A DNA stretch of 64,000 nt from Lagopus muta. Its lineage: Eukaryota > Chordata > Aves > Galliformes > Phasianidae. Made by a program: the position numbers and the translations under genes. Numbering within the stretch: the first letter of the stretch is position 1; each line of letters starts with the position of its first letter. The notes under the pieces are model-generated. The model ran no database searches, was not told where the DNA came from, and saw nothing but the letters and a program-made list of their open reading frames with translations. The stretch spans positions 50,294,972 through 50,358,971 of the forward strand of contig NC_064437.1 of NCBI RefSeq assembly GCF_023343835.1. The letters run 5' to 3'. Shown here piece by piece: positions 39,153-51,100 of this stretch.

Positions 39153-42100
39153 AAAAATGTTGTTTTCTTTTCTGTTTCATTAGCTATAGAAGTATACTTG
39201 TGCGTGGTCTGATTAATCTCTTGTGTATCTTGTGTTTTTGCAAAACTTTGCTATTAAATGAGCTGCTTGGAGGAACTGGCAGGTTTGTAGGAGGGGGTCC
39301 TTTCTGCCTGTGAATGTCATCATTTCCAGAATAAGTGATGATAAATCTCCTCTGAATTGAAAATTAATTGCAAACAAACCATAGGGAACCCCGGCGATGA
39401 TAAACAAAAATAAACCGCCTCATAAAAACTGAGCTGAATGAGCTCAGGCTTTCTTCTGCTCACAGATAAACATCGCTGTTTAATCAGAATCTTTAGTTGC
39501 AGTGCTATTCACTTGGGAGCACTGCAGCACATTCTCCTTCCCTCAACACAGGTTGCTGTTTTCTTTCCAGCCACTAATACCCTGTTCCAGGAAGCAACCT
39601 GGGAGGAGGACATAGGGAGGGATTAAGAGCCAGTAGAGCCCCATTTGATTACTGCAGGCCATAGGAAATGCTTACCCACTGCTTTAACATAACCCCTTGC
39701 ACAAGTTCTAAACATCACTGTGTTTTGCATAGGGGGTTTATATTTATTGAAACAAAACAGTAAGATGTGATAGATTGGCTGAAAGTTCATTTTCATTTTA
39801 CAATGTTGGGTATTTCTGATTGAATGAAAAAAGCCCACAGATAGATGAAAATAAAAATGCAGATAGACAAACAAAGATTTGGAGTAAACCTCACTTGCGA
39901 TCCTTAATCAAGTAAATCTCCAAATAATTCAGATGAAAATCTTGCTGCAGGAAGGATCCTTATTTTGGCAACAAAATATAAGAGCTACAGCAAAACACGG
40001 ATAATTTGGACATGATTTACTGAGTTTCTTTCTTGTAAATGGCTTTCTTCTTATCTGTGCTTGTAACAAGAAATCTCCTCCTTCCTGAACAGCCACAGAG
40101 CCTGCTTTAAAGCCTAAAAATTGTTATTGGCCTGTTTTCAGCTGCTCCTCTTGACGTCAGTGGGGAGATCTGGCTCTCTCTGAAACACATTAAAGTAGTG
40201 GATATGAATGTTATAAATATATCAAGAAATAAAGTGATTTCTTCAAAACAAGGGGGCCATAGCTTCTACTTCCACAGATACCCTGCCATTTCCTCTCAGC
40301 TGTAGGCAGAGGTCTGGTTGTTTGGATAGGTGCCCTTCTGTGCAGAGCTTCTTTTCCAAAACACGTCTATTATTTCTAAAGGATTCCGTCATATCAAGTT
40401 AAATCTAAACAAAGAAAAGTCCTGACGAGTCTGACAAGTCAAACTAAAAAGCAGAAACATTTTAGGCAGAAGCAAAAATAAATCAAATATTTGCAGTAAC
40501 TTCATATTCCCTGAGCAGAAATAATGCTTGCTATTCAGGTATGATGACTGTGTTTTTTCCCTGTGCTTTCCAGTTGAAGGAGATGCAGAGGGTAACCCAG
40601 GACACCAGTAAGTGCCTTTTCTTGTAACATGAGATTTTCATACAGCATGCCTATGAGCACAGCATTTATGTGCAACTCAGCACAAATAATTCTGTAAAGA
40701 TGACCGTACTTTGTTATTGATGGAAAGCTGATAGGGCTCCTCAGCCACACAGAAGCAGCTCTCCCGATGGTTTGCATTAGTTCATATAGAAGGCATCCAG
40801 ACTATGTCGCCAGCAGACAGCTCTGCCTTTTTAGGGTGAGGCAGTGCTCATGTCGGAGTCTGCGCTTTTCTGTGCTGCACAGGAGCCTGGTGAGCGGACA
40901 GATGAGATGTTATACCAATCTGACTCTTAGCTTTTTCATGCCAAATTGATTATTCTGTTTCAACACAGCACGGATCTCCTTTCCTCAGGGTATATGCTGG
41001 CATTTCTTCGAGTCTAAATATGTAATTTTTTGTCTTTCTAAAGACAGAGATTGTGTTCATCGCCATCTGTGGGTGGAAGCTGTATTCTTCACATGCTTAG
41101 GTCCACATGATATCCTAAAGATTTAGGTGTAGGAAGCAGAATTTCTGCCTGAGCTTCTTCCCTCCTCAGTCTGCCAGCAGGGGATTTTTAATGTGGAATC
41201 TTTCTGAGGAGCTGTTGTAGTGCTATTAGGCAATTATTGTCAATACTACCTGGATCGGTCAGTCCCTGGGGCTTGAGAGATGCTGCAGAAGTACTTATAT
41301 AAGATACTGGACATTGAAATTTTTTATTAGCACATATCTGCTTTTTTATTCCAATGAATTCTGTGCTGAATGCTCAGATAAAAAGCTAAAAATGTTGTTC
41401 CTCAGTAGACAACCAAGTAACTCCAACTGTTAGAAAAATAAGTCAGACTCCAGACCACACAAATCCTTTGAATGTTGTCTGACCACATCTGTTGGGACTC
41501 GATGTCCCCAGCAGAAAGCATGGGCTTTCATGGCACCATGGTGCAAGCAGCACTGGGATCCATCAGTGGTGAGGTGGGTGAGTTGTGGAGTCCTGCACAG
41601 CTTATACAAGCCATAAAAGAGTGTCAGTCACAGAACCCTGAGATGGCTTAGAAGTTCTTTCTTTCATTAATTGCCATTGCAGCCATAACTGAAAAAATAT
41701 CAGCATGGGATGATTCATTTCTCTGAAGGATCTATATAAGTTCTCTTATCTATAGCTTTTAACTTTCTAGCTTTTGTTTCTGTACATTTCCCCAGGGACA
41801 TTCCACAGTACTTCCTGTTACAGATTTTCACCAATGCCGAAGTGAGATGAAGTTACACCCATAACTTCCTTATACAGATTCCTGAGAGAATGCTTTTTTT
41901 TTCTTTTTTCTTTTTTCCCTTGTTTGGCTTGCTATAACATGCTGAAGTTTTTTTAAGCATTAGACTTTTCAATTGTTTCTAAATGGGTAATACATGAAGT
42001 CCCCAGACTGCATCTGTCTGATGCTTTCTGTTAAATATACTGGAACTTGCAATGCCTCTTACCAAAGATCTGCACCTTTAGTTAATAAAGGCTGAAAGAA

Positions 42101-44782
42101 GGCCTTAAGCAGAGGTGTTGTCTTGTAAATCATTAAACTCCTTGGTCTCATTTTGGAAAAGGAAAAAAAAAAAAAAAAAAAAAAATGGAAAGAAAGAAAA
42201 AGGACAAGTTCATACAGTTAGGCTCATAAACCCTGACTACCTTCTCTCCCAAGGATTCCAGACTCCAGCAAAAAAGAAATGTGCAGGGCATGTAAAAAAA
42301 GGGGAAACTGGGGGAGAAATGTTGTGCTGACCTGGAAAGTATGCTGTCTTTAAATACGTGTTTTTATTAGCTACAAAGAACTCATTTCTCCAATATGAAG
42401 TATTCACAGCAACGGTTACATCACTGGCAAAATTCTGCTTCCAGTTAAATTTGGAACAGTAGCACAAGATACTTACAGCCATTTTTACAGTAATATCTGC
42501 TTAGGGTATCCTTGAAAGTAATCTAACATTTCATTCCTCTTAAAGATTGTTTCTTACTGTGTGTGCTATACTCAGTCATCTGCTCTTCTTTCCTCGGAGT
42601 TTTTGTATAAAAGTGAGGTATTTGTTAGGACTTTCTCATTGTAGGTTTCCCTTAATTATGTAAGGGATGAGTGCCTTTTTTTCTTTTTTAAGCCCCCCTG
42701 CAGTGTTGGTTGGAAAACTGTTTCACTTTGAGAATGTCCATGCTTGGTCTGAAAGGAACACATTGTGGCTATAGATCCTGAAGAAATGTCAAACAGATGT
42801 CAAACAGTTGCTGAAGTTTGAATTATGTAGAAATTTCATAGCAGGCCCACTCTGAAGTGTCTTCCCTCTGCTGTGTGCCACCTTCAGTCTTGTAAATGAT
42901 TTAGCAGACCTCCTTACGGCTTCCATGGAGCTGTGCATGAGCTGTATCAAAGAAAAAGTTTTAGAGATTACAGTTTGGGGGCTTTGTTTCTGTAAATCAC
43001 TTTGTATCTGGTTTTGTTTCCATTAACTTTAGTGAAAGTTATGCCAGAACTGCCACCAGGAGCCTGTTGGGGCTTGCCATGAAACCTTAGTCATGATGTC
43101 CTGCTGATCCACCCAGCAGACCATAAAGCCACCCACTGGCTCCTGGCTCAGCCTAGACAGCAGTGAAGATGAGGACACAAAAATGCAGGGACTATTGCTA
43201 TGCCAGCACTTTGGAAGTGCCACAACATGACCTGCATGCTTCCAGTCCTGTTGCAGAGTGCTGCTCCATGCACAGCCTTCACAGGAAGAAATAGCAGCAA
43301 TAGTGCTAGTGCTGGCTGCCAACCTGAGAAATGCACTGCACGCCATGGCCCTGTTCACCTTTGCCTCCCTCCAACCCATAAACTAGTCTGGTAATGAAAA
43401 CAATTTTCAAGGCAATAATTTTTAATCACTGTCAGCAATTAGCAGCCACAAACCCAGAGGCACCACAAAAGATCAGCTACTATTCTTCCAAGAAATATCT
43501 CAACCATTTATTGAGCCCTACAGAAAAGGGGGGAAAAAAGCCACTTAGAAAGATTTATCTGAAATGTTCTGCTTGTCTAAGCAGATCGCTGGTATGAGAA
43601 GATCACTCTTTGAAACTGAATAGAGCAGGGCTTTCTTTCATTTTTCTACAGGAAAGAAAGCAATTTTTGGCTTTGTAGACTGAAATGAAGTAGCAAGAGA
43701 GATGGGAACATTCACTTTCCTGGGTCCTTTCCTCATTATTCTTTATCATCTTTTCTGATCCCTCCTAAGTTGCTGTTTTGTGTAGTTGTGAATGCCAGTA
43801 GGACTAGAAGAGTAACTGGATGGCATCTGTCTCCTGATGCTGTCCTTAAGGTCCTTCAGAGAGTTTTCAAATCACCCTCCTATCTGATGTCAGTTGAACA
43901 GCTTTTTCTATAAGATTTATGACAAGTTCAATTTTAACTCCACCCCTTTTGCAAGCAACAATTTATTTCATTCTACTGAAAAGTAACATTAGAAGCAGCA
44001 CCAAACCCCAAAATAATCTGAAGTTTTCTGGCAACTAGAGGAAGGTGGTAATATAAGACAGGGAAAAATCTTCTTGTTTCTGATCAGCTCAGGGCAGGTG
44101 GGGACTGGCATGGCCCCAGTGTAATTTTAGCCCATGTGTTGTAGGAAAGTAGCTTCTTACTACCCCCGCTGAAGCCCAGAGTGCAGCATGATGAGCTAAC
44201 CTGATGCATGGCCATCCTTGTGCTGTGCAGGAAGGGGGACAGGGCTGCCATAGCTCCTTCATGGGGTGTTCCTTCGTGCCTGTAGATGCAGTTACTTTGG
44301 GATGAACTAAGCAGAGCTTTCTAGTCATGGAGATGCCACCTTAGAATTCCAGCTGAGGCCAGGATTAGTTCCTTTAGCTTTAAACTTGACATTTTGTCTT
44401 CATGCTTTTCCAGCTGCTTTAACCATGAGCCATTGGTATTGGAGACAATCAGATACAGAGGTTTATTGGTGTGATTGTTTGTATCTGTTGTCGCGATTCA
44501 CTTGTTTTCTAGGTCACATGATATGATGGGAGAGGTAAGGCCTATTTTTCTCCTTCTTGTGTGTTAGTTATTCCAGAATAGGATTAGCAATACTTAAAAT
44601 TTATTGTTCCAATAATGTCTGTAAAGCACTGTCTCATTATTGGTTGTTGTGTTGACAGTTACCATAGGCTTGGGGCAGATTTGGGTCCCAGGTTTCTGTC
44701 TGTGACAGATGAGTTGCTCAGTACAAAGCAGGCTGTACAAGAAGTCTCCATCCAGTATCCAGCAGCATCACCAGACCTTGGG
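39153..44782. other. Intergenic sequence, no gene seen
   Basis: An A-run (about 42163-42185) is the only simple repeat of note. Short ORFs here have no supporting splice sites or family resemblance. Confidence 0.6.
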
Positions 44783-45070
44783 AATCATAGAATCATAGAA
44801 TGACCAGGGTTGAAAAGGACCACAATGATCATCTAGTTTCAACCCTCCTGCTGTGTACAGGTTGCCAACCACTGGACCAGGCTGCCCAGAGCCACATCCA
44901 GCCTGGCCTTGAATGCCTCCAGGGATGGGGCATCCATAACCTCCTTGGGCAACCTGTTCCAGTGCATCACCACCCTCTGTGTGAAAATCTTCCTCCTAAT
45001 ATCTAACCTAAATCTCCCCTGTCTTAGTTTAAACAGTCCTGTTGCTGCCCCACCTCATGCCTAAGTAAAG
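44783..45070 (-). mobile_element. CR1 LINE 3'-end fragment, about 290 bp
   Basis: This is the longest CR1 copy in the window. On the + strand it begins with a duplicated ATCATAGA terminus and continues through GATCATCTAGTTTCAACCC, CTGGACCAGGCTGCCCAGAG, GGGGCATCCATAACCTCC and TGTGTGAAAATCTTCCTCC. It is the reverse complement of CR1 including the end of the ORF2 region. It is 5'-truncated and inactive. Confidence 0.96.
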
Positions 45071-45299
45071 TGAACAGAAAGATTTCAGTCTGTGGCTGGA
45101 CAGGTGGGTAGCTGTTCTGCTCTCAGTTATTGGCTTGAAGCTTACCAGACCTGATGTCTGAAGTATGATTCAGCTGCAGTACCTACAGTGCACATTCTTT
45201 CTCAGATGGTGTAGGAAAGAAAACAGCATGTACATGGGCATGGGCTAAGAGGACCTATGTGATCTTCTTGAAATATCTGGGCTGTGGTCTGTGGAATGA

Positions 45300-45487
45300 A
45301 TAATCAAAAATAGTGGTGAGGCACTGGAATGGGCTGCTCAGGAAGGTGGTGGAATCACTGTCCGTGGAGGTTCAAGAACTGTGCAGATGTGGCATTGAGG
45401 AACATGGTTAATGGACATGATGGCATGAGCTGATGATTGGACTTGATGATCCTAGAGGTATTTTCCAACCTTTATGATTCTATGATT
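45300..45487 (+). mobile_element. CR1 LINE 3'-end fragment, about 190 bp
   Basis: AGGCACTGGAATGGGCTGCT, then GTGGTGGAATCACTGTCCGT, then TTGGACTTGATGATCCTAGA and TTTATGATTCTATGA at the terminus. It lies 230 bp from the minus-oriented CR1, so the two are tail-divergent. Confidence 0.96.
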
Positions 45488-47884
45488 TTCCTGATGCATT
45501 TTTCAGCAGTTTGGGAAGTTTGTGAATACAAGATTGAATTCTGTCTATTATGCTTAGTAGTCTCAGCCATTTACATTTTTTTAATTTCCTTTGCTAGCCT
45601 GTTTAGACTTACAACTAACACCTTGCAACAATGAGTTCCACAACTTAATTTTGTAAGGGGAAATTTAATAATAAAAAAAAAAAAAAAGCATTTCTTCATC
45701 ATTTATTTTTACATCTGCTACATCCTTGCATTCTGAGAGTAAAGTTTGAGAGAGACTCATCCCTGCTTTCTGCTTGAGTCCTTCTAGTGTCCTAGCCCAG
45801 AGCTGGATTAGTGCCAGCAGTGGATTAATGTGGGGAAGTGGGACATCACACGAATATTATCTTTGAATTGCCTCTGCCTGGTTTTGCCAGCTATCTGTCC
45901 AAACTCCACAGCAATAGTCATTTGTTTAGGTTGAATGTGGTGCTCTGGTTCAGGCCTGTAACACTGATCCTTTCCATAGATTCTATATTACTCCCTCCCC
46001 TCCAGCCAGTACATCCCAGCACAGAGCATGCATAAATCACATGATGCACTGAATTGTCAGTTTAATAGTGTGAGTGCTTTCTCCTCCTGAGAGAGGCTTG
46101 TTCCAAAATGGCCAGTGGCCTTGTGTTCAGGGGTTATACACCAGCAAGGCAACAGTCCTTGGGCCAAGCAACAGAGCAAGAACTTGGCCGACCATTCTAC
46201 AAGTGCCTTGAATGCCAGCTACTGCTGCCCAAAAAGATCTTTTCTCTTAACTCAGAGTAGAGAACCTTTATCTGAAAGCTTATATTAAAAATAAATAATA
46301 TAAAAAAATAAATCTACCTTTGCAACTACTTCGTCAACTCATGCAAGTGACAGATCCTAGGTCTGCCCTGCCATGATGAATCAACGGTCAGGCTTGCATA
46401 GGCGTTCTGAAAAGATGCTCCTGAAAATCTGCTAGTGAGGCAAGCTAAAAATGACTCCAATTCCTACAGGGAAAACATATGAACTAGGCTTTTTAGAGGC
46501 CTAACTGCTGTGAAGTATGCTAATTTCCACCATGCGTATCTTATTTTCAAGCTGTAATTCAGCCAATTTCAGTTAATAAACTGGATTATGCATTTGTTTA
46601 CAGCACTCTTTCTAAAAGAGAAGTCACATTTATAATAATCACATACACATGGAAGTCATTTTCTTCATCTTATCAGTTGTTGATGCATTTAGAATATTCC
46701 CCTTATTCTAGTTTCTCTGAAGCAAGAATTCTTTTAGTTCAGAACACGATTCAAGAAAAATTAGTTAAGCAAGCTTATTTGCTAAGCAGCCCAGATGAAG
46801 TGAGAATTATTGTTGCTCTGTATCAGATCTATTCTGGGATTTCTTCTAATGGAGAAAGCTGGTGTGCTCTGGGCCTGCCCACAGGCCTGGCCACATGCCA
46901 TAGGACTCTGGAGCTGTAGCTCAGGGACCCGCATCACCTTACTTTCCTTCCCTGTTCCAGTCTTTCCCAGGGTGAGTGTATGTGTCAGATTTTTGACAGA
47001 TCTATTTGCTGCTGTCACCCAGTACAACCTTGCAAACAATCTTTTTTAAACACTGTTCTCTAGATTGCATCATTCCCATGCAAACTAAGCCAAATTAATG
47101 TATTTTTAAGTCCCTACTACAAAAGATTAAAAAGTGTGTACATAGGAGTTTAAAAGAGCAAGGACTTGCTGCCAGAGCTGATGGAGAACTTTACATCATA
47201 GTCAATTGTTTTTAACAGTTGCAAAACAGAATGTTCTTTTTTCCAGTTCATTTAAGTTTTATGATGAGCTTAGCCTAAAATATGATTGTATTACCAGAAG
47301 GAGGTAAATACTGATGGATTTTCTGTTAGAATATGTAATTTTTTTCATTGTTGTGCTTCAGCTTTCATGTGAAGAATCATTTTAATTGATTTAGCCTGTA
47401 CCTGATTAATGTAAGTATTTATAATATGTGCTTAACCACTCAAAAAGGTTTCTTAATAATTGTCTCCTGTTGCTTCCCCGATTTTCAAACTGCTAGCAAG
47501 CAGAACAACACAAGATACATTTACTCCCCTTGAGAGGCACCTCACTTCACAGTGAGCTTCACTGACATCAGTGAATGTCCTTGTTATGTCTGGCAGCAGC
47601 TACCAAACTGAGATTTATCAGCCCAGTTTGATTCTAGCAGTTCCAGCAGGGTCACCAGCCTGACAGAAGCACAATTGCTCATGTAGTTTATATGGTCACA
47701 AATGGGATAAAACTGAAGAAAAATTGAGAAGGGCTGAGGATAAAAGCTAAGTAGCTGTGAACACAGATAGTTCAATCTGGCCTTTGTTTATAAATAGTGC
47801 TGTTGAATGCCATAGAACTACTGGAAATGTTTCTTCATGCAAAATAGAGAAGCAATCTTTTGCACTTGAAGATCATCACATCAC
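45488..47884. other. Intergenic sequence, no gene seen
   Basis: A short A-run near 45673-45687 and AT-rich unique sequence. Nothing coding recognised. Confidence 0.6.
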
Positions 47885-48142
47885 AGTGGTCTGTGGGGAC
47901 AGGACAGGAGGGAATGGCCATAAAATGGAAGTTCTGCACCAATCTGTGACAGAGCTTCTTCACAGTGAGGGTGACAGAGTACTGGAACAGGCTGCCCAGT
48001 GAGGTTGTGGAGTCTCCTTCTCAGGAGATATTCATGACCCGCTTGGATGCCTACCTGTGCAGGCTGCTGTAGGGAGCCTGCTTTGGCAAGGGGGTTGGAC
48101 TTGATCTCTACAGGGGCCTTCCAACCCCTACAGTTCTGTGAT
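47885..48142 (+). mobile_element. CR1 LINE 3'-end fragment, about 260 bp
   Basis: AATGGCCATAAAATGGAAGT, then GTACTGGAACAGGCTGCCCA, then GGATGCCTACCTGTGCAGGC, GGGGGTTGGACTTGATCTCT and CCTTCCAACCCCTACAGTTC before TGTGATC. This is CR1 in + orientation, a different subfamily flavour from the copy at 45300. Confidence 0.96.
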
Positions 48143-51100
48143 CATCTGTGTTCGTACTTAAAACCATTAAGGTCACACCACAAAGAGTTCCAAATTTGTG
48201 TTTGCAGATACCATCTCAGTTTTGCTACAGAAATTGTTGCAATATCCTTTATGGACAAATGGAAAATGTTATGTCTTGTTTGTTTTCAGCTACAGTGTTT
48301 TAAGGGATTTTCCTTTAAAAGACTTAATCCTAAACATATTGTGTCCCCCCAAATTGTTCTACTTGTTCTGCTCTTTCAAAAGAACCATCTGTCAAGCATT
48401 TACTCATATGTTTGCTAAGTAATACAGTAAAAGCTCATTTTAAATGCAGAGCTAATCCTACAGCATTTCCTTCCATTTCAGCTAGTTTGTTGTTTCATCA
48501 TTTTTATTAGTGCTTAAAAGGCCATAGTCACTTCTGTAATGGTAAAGGAATGGGAGTTAGTTAAGTTCCACATCTAAAAGTAATAAACTTGTCAGAATCT
48601 GTAGAGTCTGATAATAAACAGCAGTTTGTTTTGTGATGATAACTCCATCCTTATAGAAAGCTGCACTTCATAAAACTTGAATTGACTTGTTTCATATGCC
48701 TGATTACTGGGAATAAAGATGCCAGGCACCTAGGAGATTGGCTGTGGGAAGTGGTAAGAACATGTAAAGGTCAGAGCAAGCAAAGTATTCTAGCTCTCAG
48801 TCAGAAAATGTAGTGGTCCTCTGTAAAGGCCATGTGTGGCTATTGAGGGAAAAGCTGACTGGATTATCTGAAGCAGTGAAGTCTGGTTCCTGTGAATAGC
48901 AATTTTAAAAAGACAAAATTGATCTTGGGCACTCAGCTCATAGGTTGGAGGACAAACAGTGGAAATATGAAATTCCAGCTTTTTCCTCCTTTGAGGTATT
49001 TCCCCAGCTTCAAGCTGCTCATGACATGAGTGCAGAGATTATCACCACTGTTGTTCATACTGTTTGTCGCTTACTTTTTGCTATTCCGGCAACAGAGAGC
49101 AGCCCTTAGCACTTAATGCTCTCACCTGGAGGGTTATACCAGCAAGGGACAGGCAGAATGCCTCTGTGAGCCTCTGTGTTGTGTAACTGCAGAGCCTACA
49201 GTGTAGGACACTTACATCTGCTTTTGTTATTCAGGTTCCGAATGCAAGGGTCCACCTACATGCTCAGCTAATCTGTGCCAGGACACAGAAGGATTCTTAC
49301 TGAGTTGCAGATCATGAGAAATGGTCTGCCGAATGTTCAGTGTGACCAGATAAAGAAGAAGGAGCTAGAAAGGGTGAGATGAAGAGTGTGGGCTTTGCTT
49401 TACACATTTTCCAAAGTGTGTACAACATATTAAGGGATTGTGGCAAGAGCTTCCAAAAGTTCATCTGAAACACTGACAACCCGGGCTATGAAGATCTGGC
49501 TGTACACAGAGTTGTCTTGACCTTGGTCAAGGCATGTGGAAAAAATTTCCAGCTTTCCATTTGATCAAATGACAGTCTCTGTATAAGTGTAGTGTTAGAA
49601 GGCTGTTTTATTACCTCTGGGCCCATCAGATTGTGAAATTATTACAGGTAGAGGGTTTTCTTGATTTTGTTTTTATTCAGAAAAGAATAGTGAAGTCTAG
49701 CAGGAACTAAGTTTCTTATCTTCACACTTGCAGATGTCTAAACAGGCTGTGTTGTCTTTCTCAATCAATACATGGTTTCAAACTGACCTGGAGGGTTAAA
49801 CATGACTTTATACATACTCCCTTTGGAATTTCTAGTACAGAAATCAAAGATGGCTTTGGTTTCAAGAATGAAGAAGATAAAGATTAAATTTTAGTAGTCT
49901 TGCTTTTTTCTTTTTCTTTTTTTTTTTTCCAATTAAATGAGGCTGTAGCTGGTTAACTACTGAGTTTCCAAACTCTGTCACTTTAAATTATGTCAGTACT
50001 GTAAGTGGGAGTTTCTAGAAAGTAAAAATTAGGAAACACCATAAGATCTTTAACTGCTGTATGAAGCTAGTTTTATAATGTAAATGCAGACAATCTAGAG
50101 AAGTGACAGGATTTGCTTTTAATATAGGTCTTGATGAAATAATTAGCACTAAAGAGAAGAAACTTTGAAGAGCAGAGTACTGATTTTCCATGAAATATTC
50201 ATTTCTAGTAAGTCATTTAAATTAGAAGTGTCAAAAAAGGAAATTGTTCCAAGACTTCTCTCAAAGTCTGTCTAACATTTTGTTGGGAAAAAAGAGGGAA
50301 AGGGGAGAAGGAAGTGTTGTTTTGGTTTTGCTTTCTTTTTTAACTTAAAGCCTTCAGCTGCAGCTTGCCATGTTTGTATTTTTGATTAATCCCTTCACAT
50401 TTCTCTTGGAAAATCCTATGAACCTGACCAAAACTCAGAAGGAAATGTTTGAAATTTATACCTAACTCCTTTCTCTCATTCCAGCAATCTGTATTGTAAG
50501 ATGTTAAGTAATGTAAATTAGCAAGACTGACCCAAGAGTTGGTTAGCATTGTTCTGGAAGATTTGTTACCACATAAAGCACGAGAAATTCTTCTCAGTTG
50601 TGACTGGCTTTATAGTAATAAGATCTCAATTTAAAAAACAAAAAACAAAAAACTCATACTGTGGCAATGTTTGACAAAAATCCCTTTGTATCGTGTTGTA
50701 GCAAGCTGCCAGGCAATGTCATCCAAATGTCTGTTTGGTAGTGAAAAAGATTTTCAGAGAGACTTCTTACTAAAATGAGATATTCTATATATATATATGT
50801 ATTTCTAAAGCATCTTGTCATTTTAAATTAGATTGCATACATTTAAATTTACTTTGAAAAGGAAAACAAGGTTCACACCATTTATAGTTCGGCTTCACTT
50901 CATATCACTAACTTTTTATCTCCCTTTTCAACCACCTTTCAGCACTCCACTATGCCACCAATTTTAGGCAGAACTGTTTAAAGTAAATGGGTCTAGGTTT
51001 ATACCACAGAAACTAAAGGGCACAGTGGTACAACTCAACTTAAGGACTTGCCCTCTGGAATCAGCTTTCCCATGTGAGCTGAGCTCACGAGCTCCATGTT

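Noticed and set aside
43029..43379. 116-codon minus ORF and overlapping + ORF in intergenic DNA
   Set aside because: No splice context, no recognisable motifs, and open frames on both strands, as expected for locally GC-richer DNA.
44800..45006. 68-codon + ORF in repeat DNA
   Set aside because: It lies wholly inside an antisense CR1 fragment.
47757..48418. ORFs of 81 and 123 codons near 48 kb
   Set aside because: They overlap the CR1 copy at 47885-48142 and read its non-coding 3' region in arbitrary frames.
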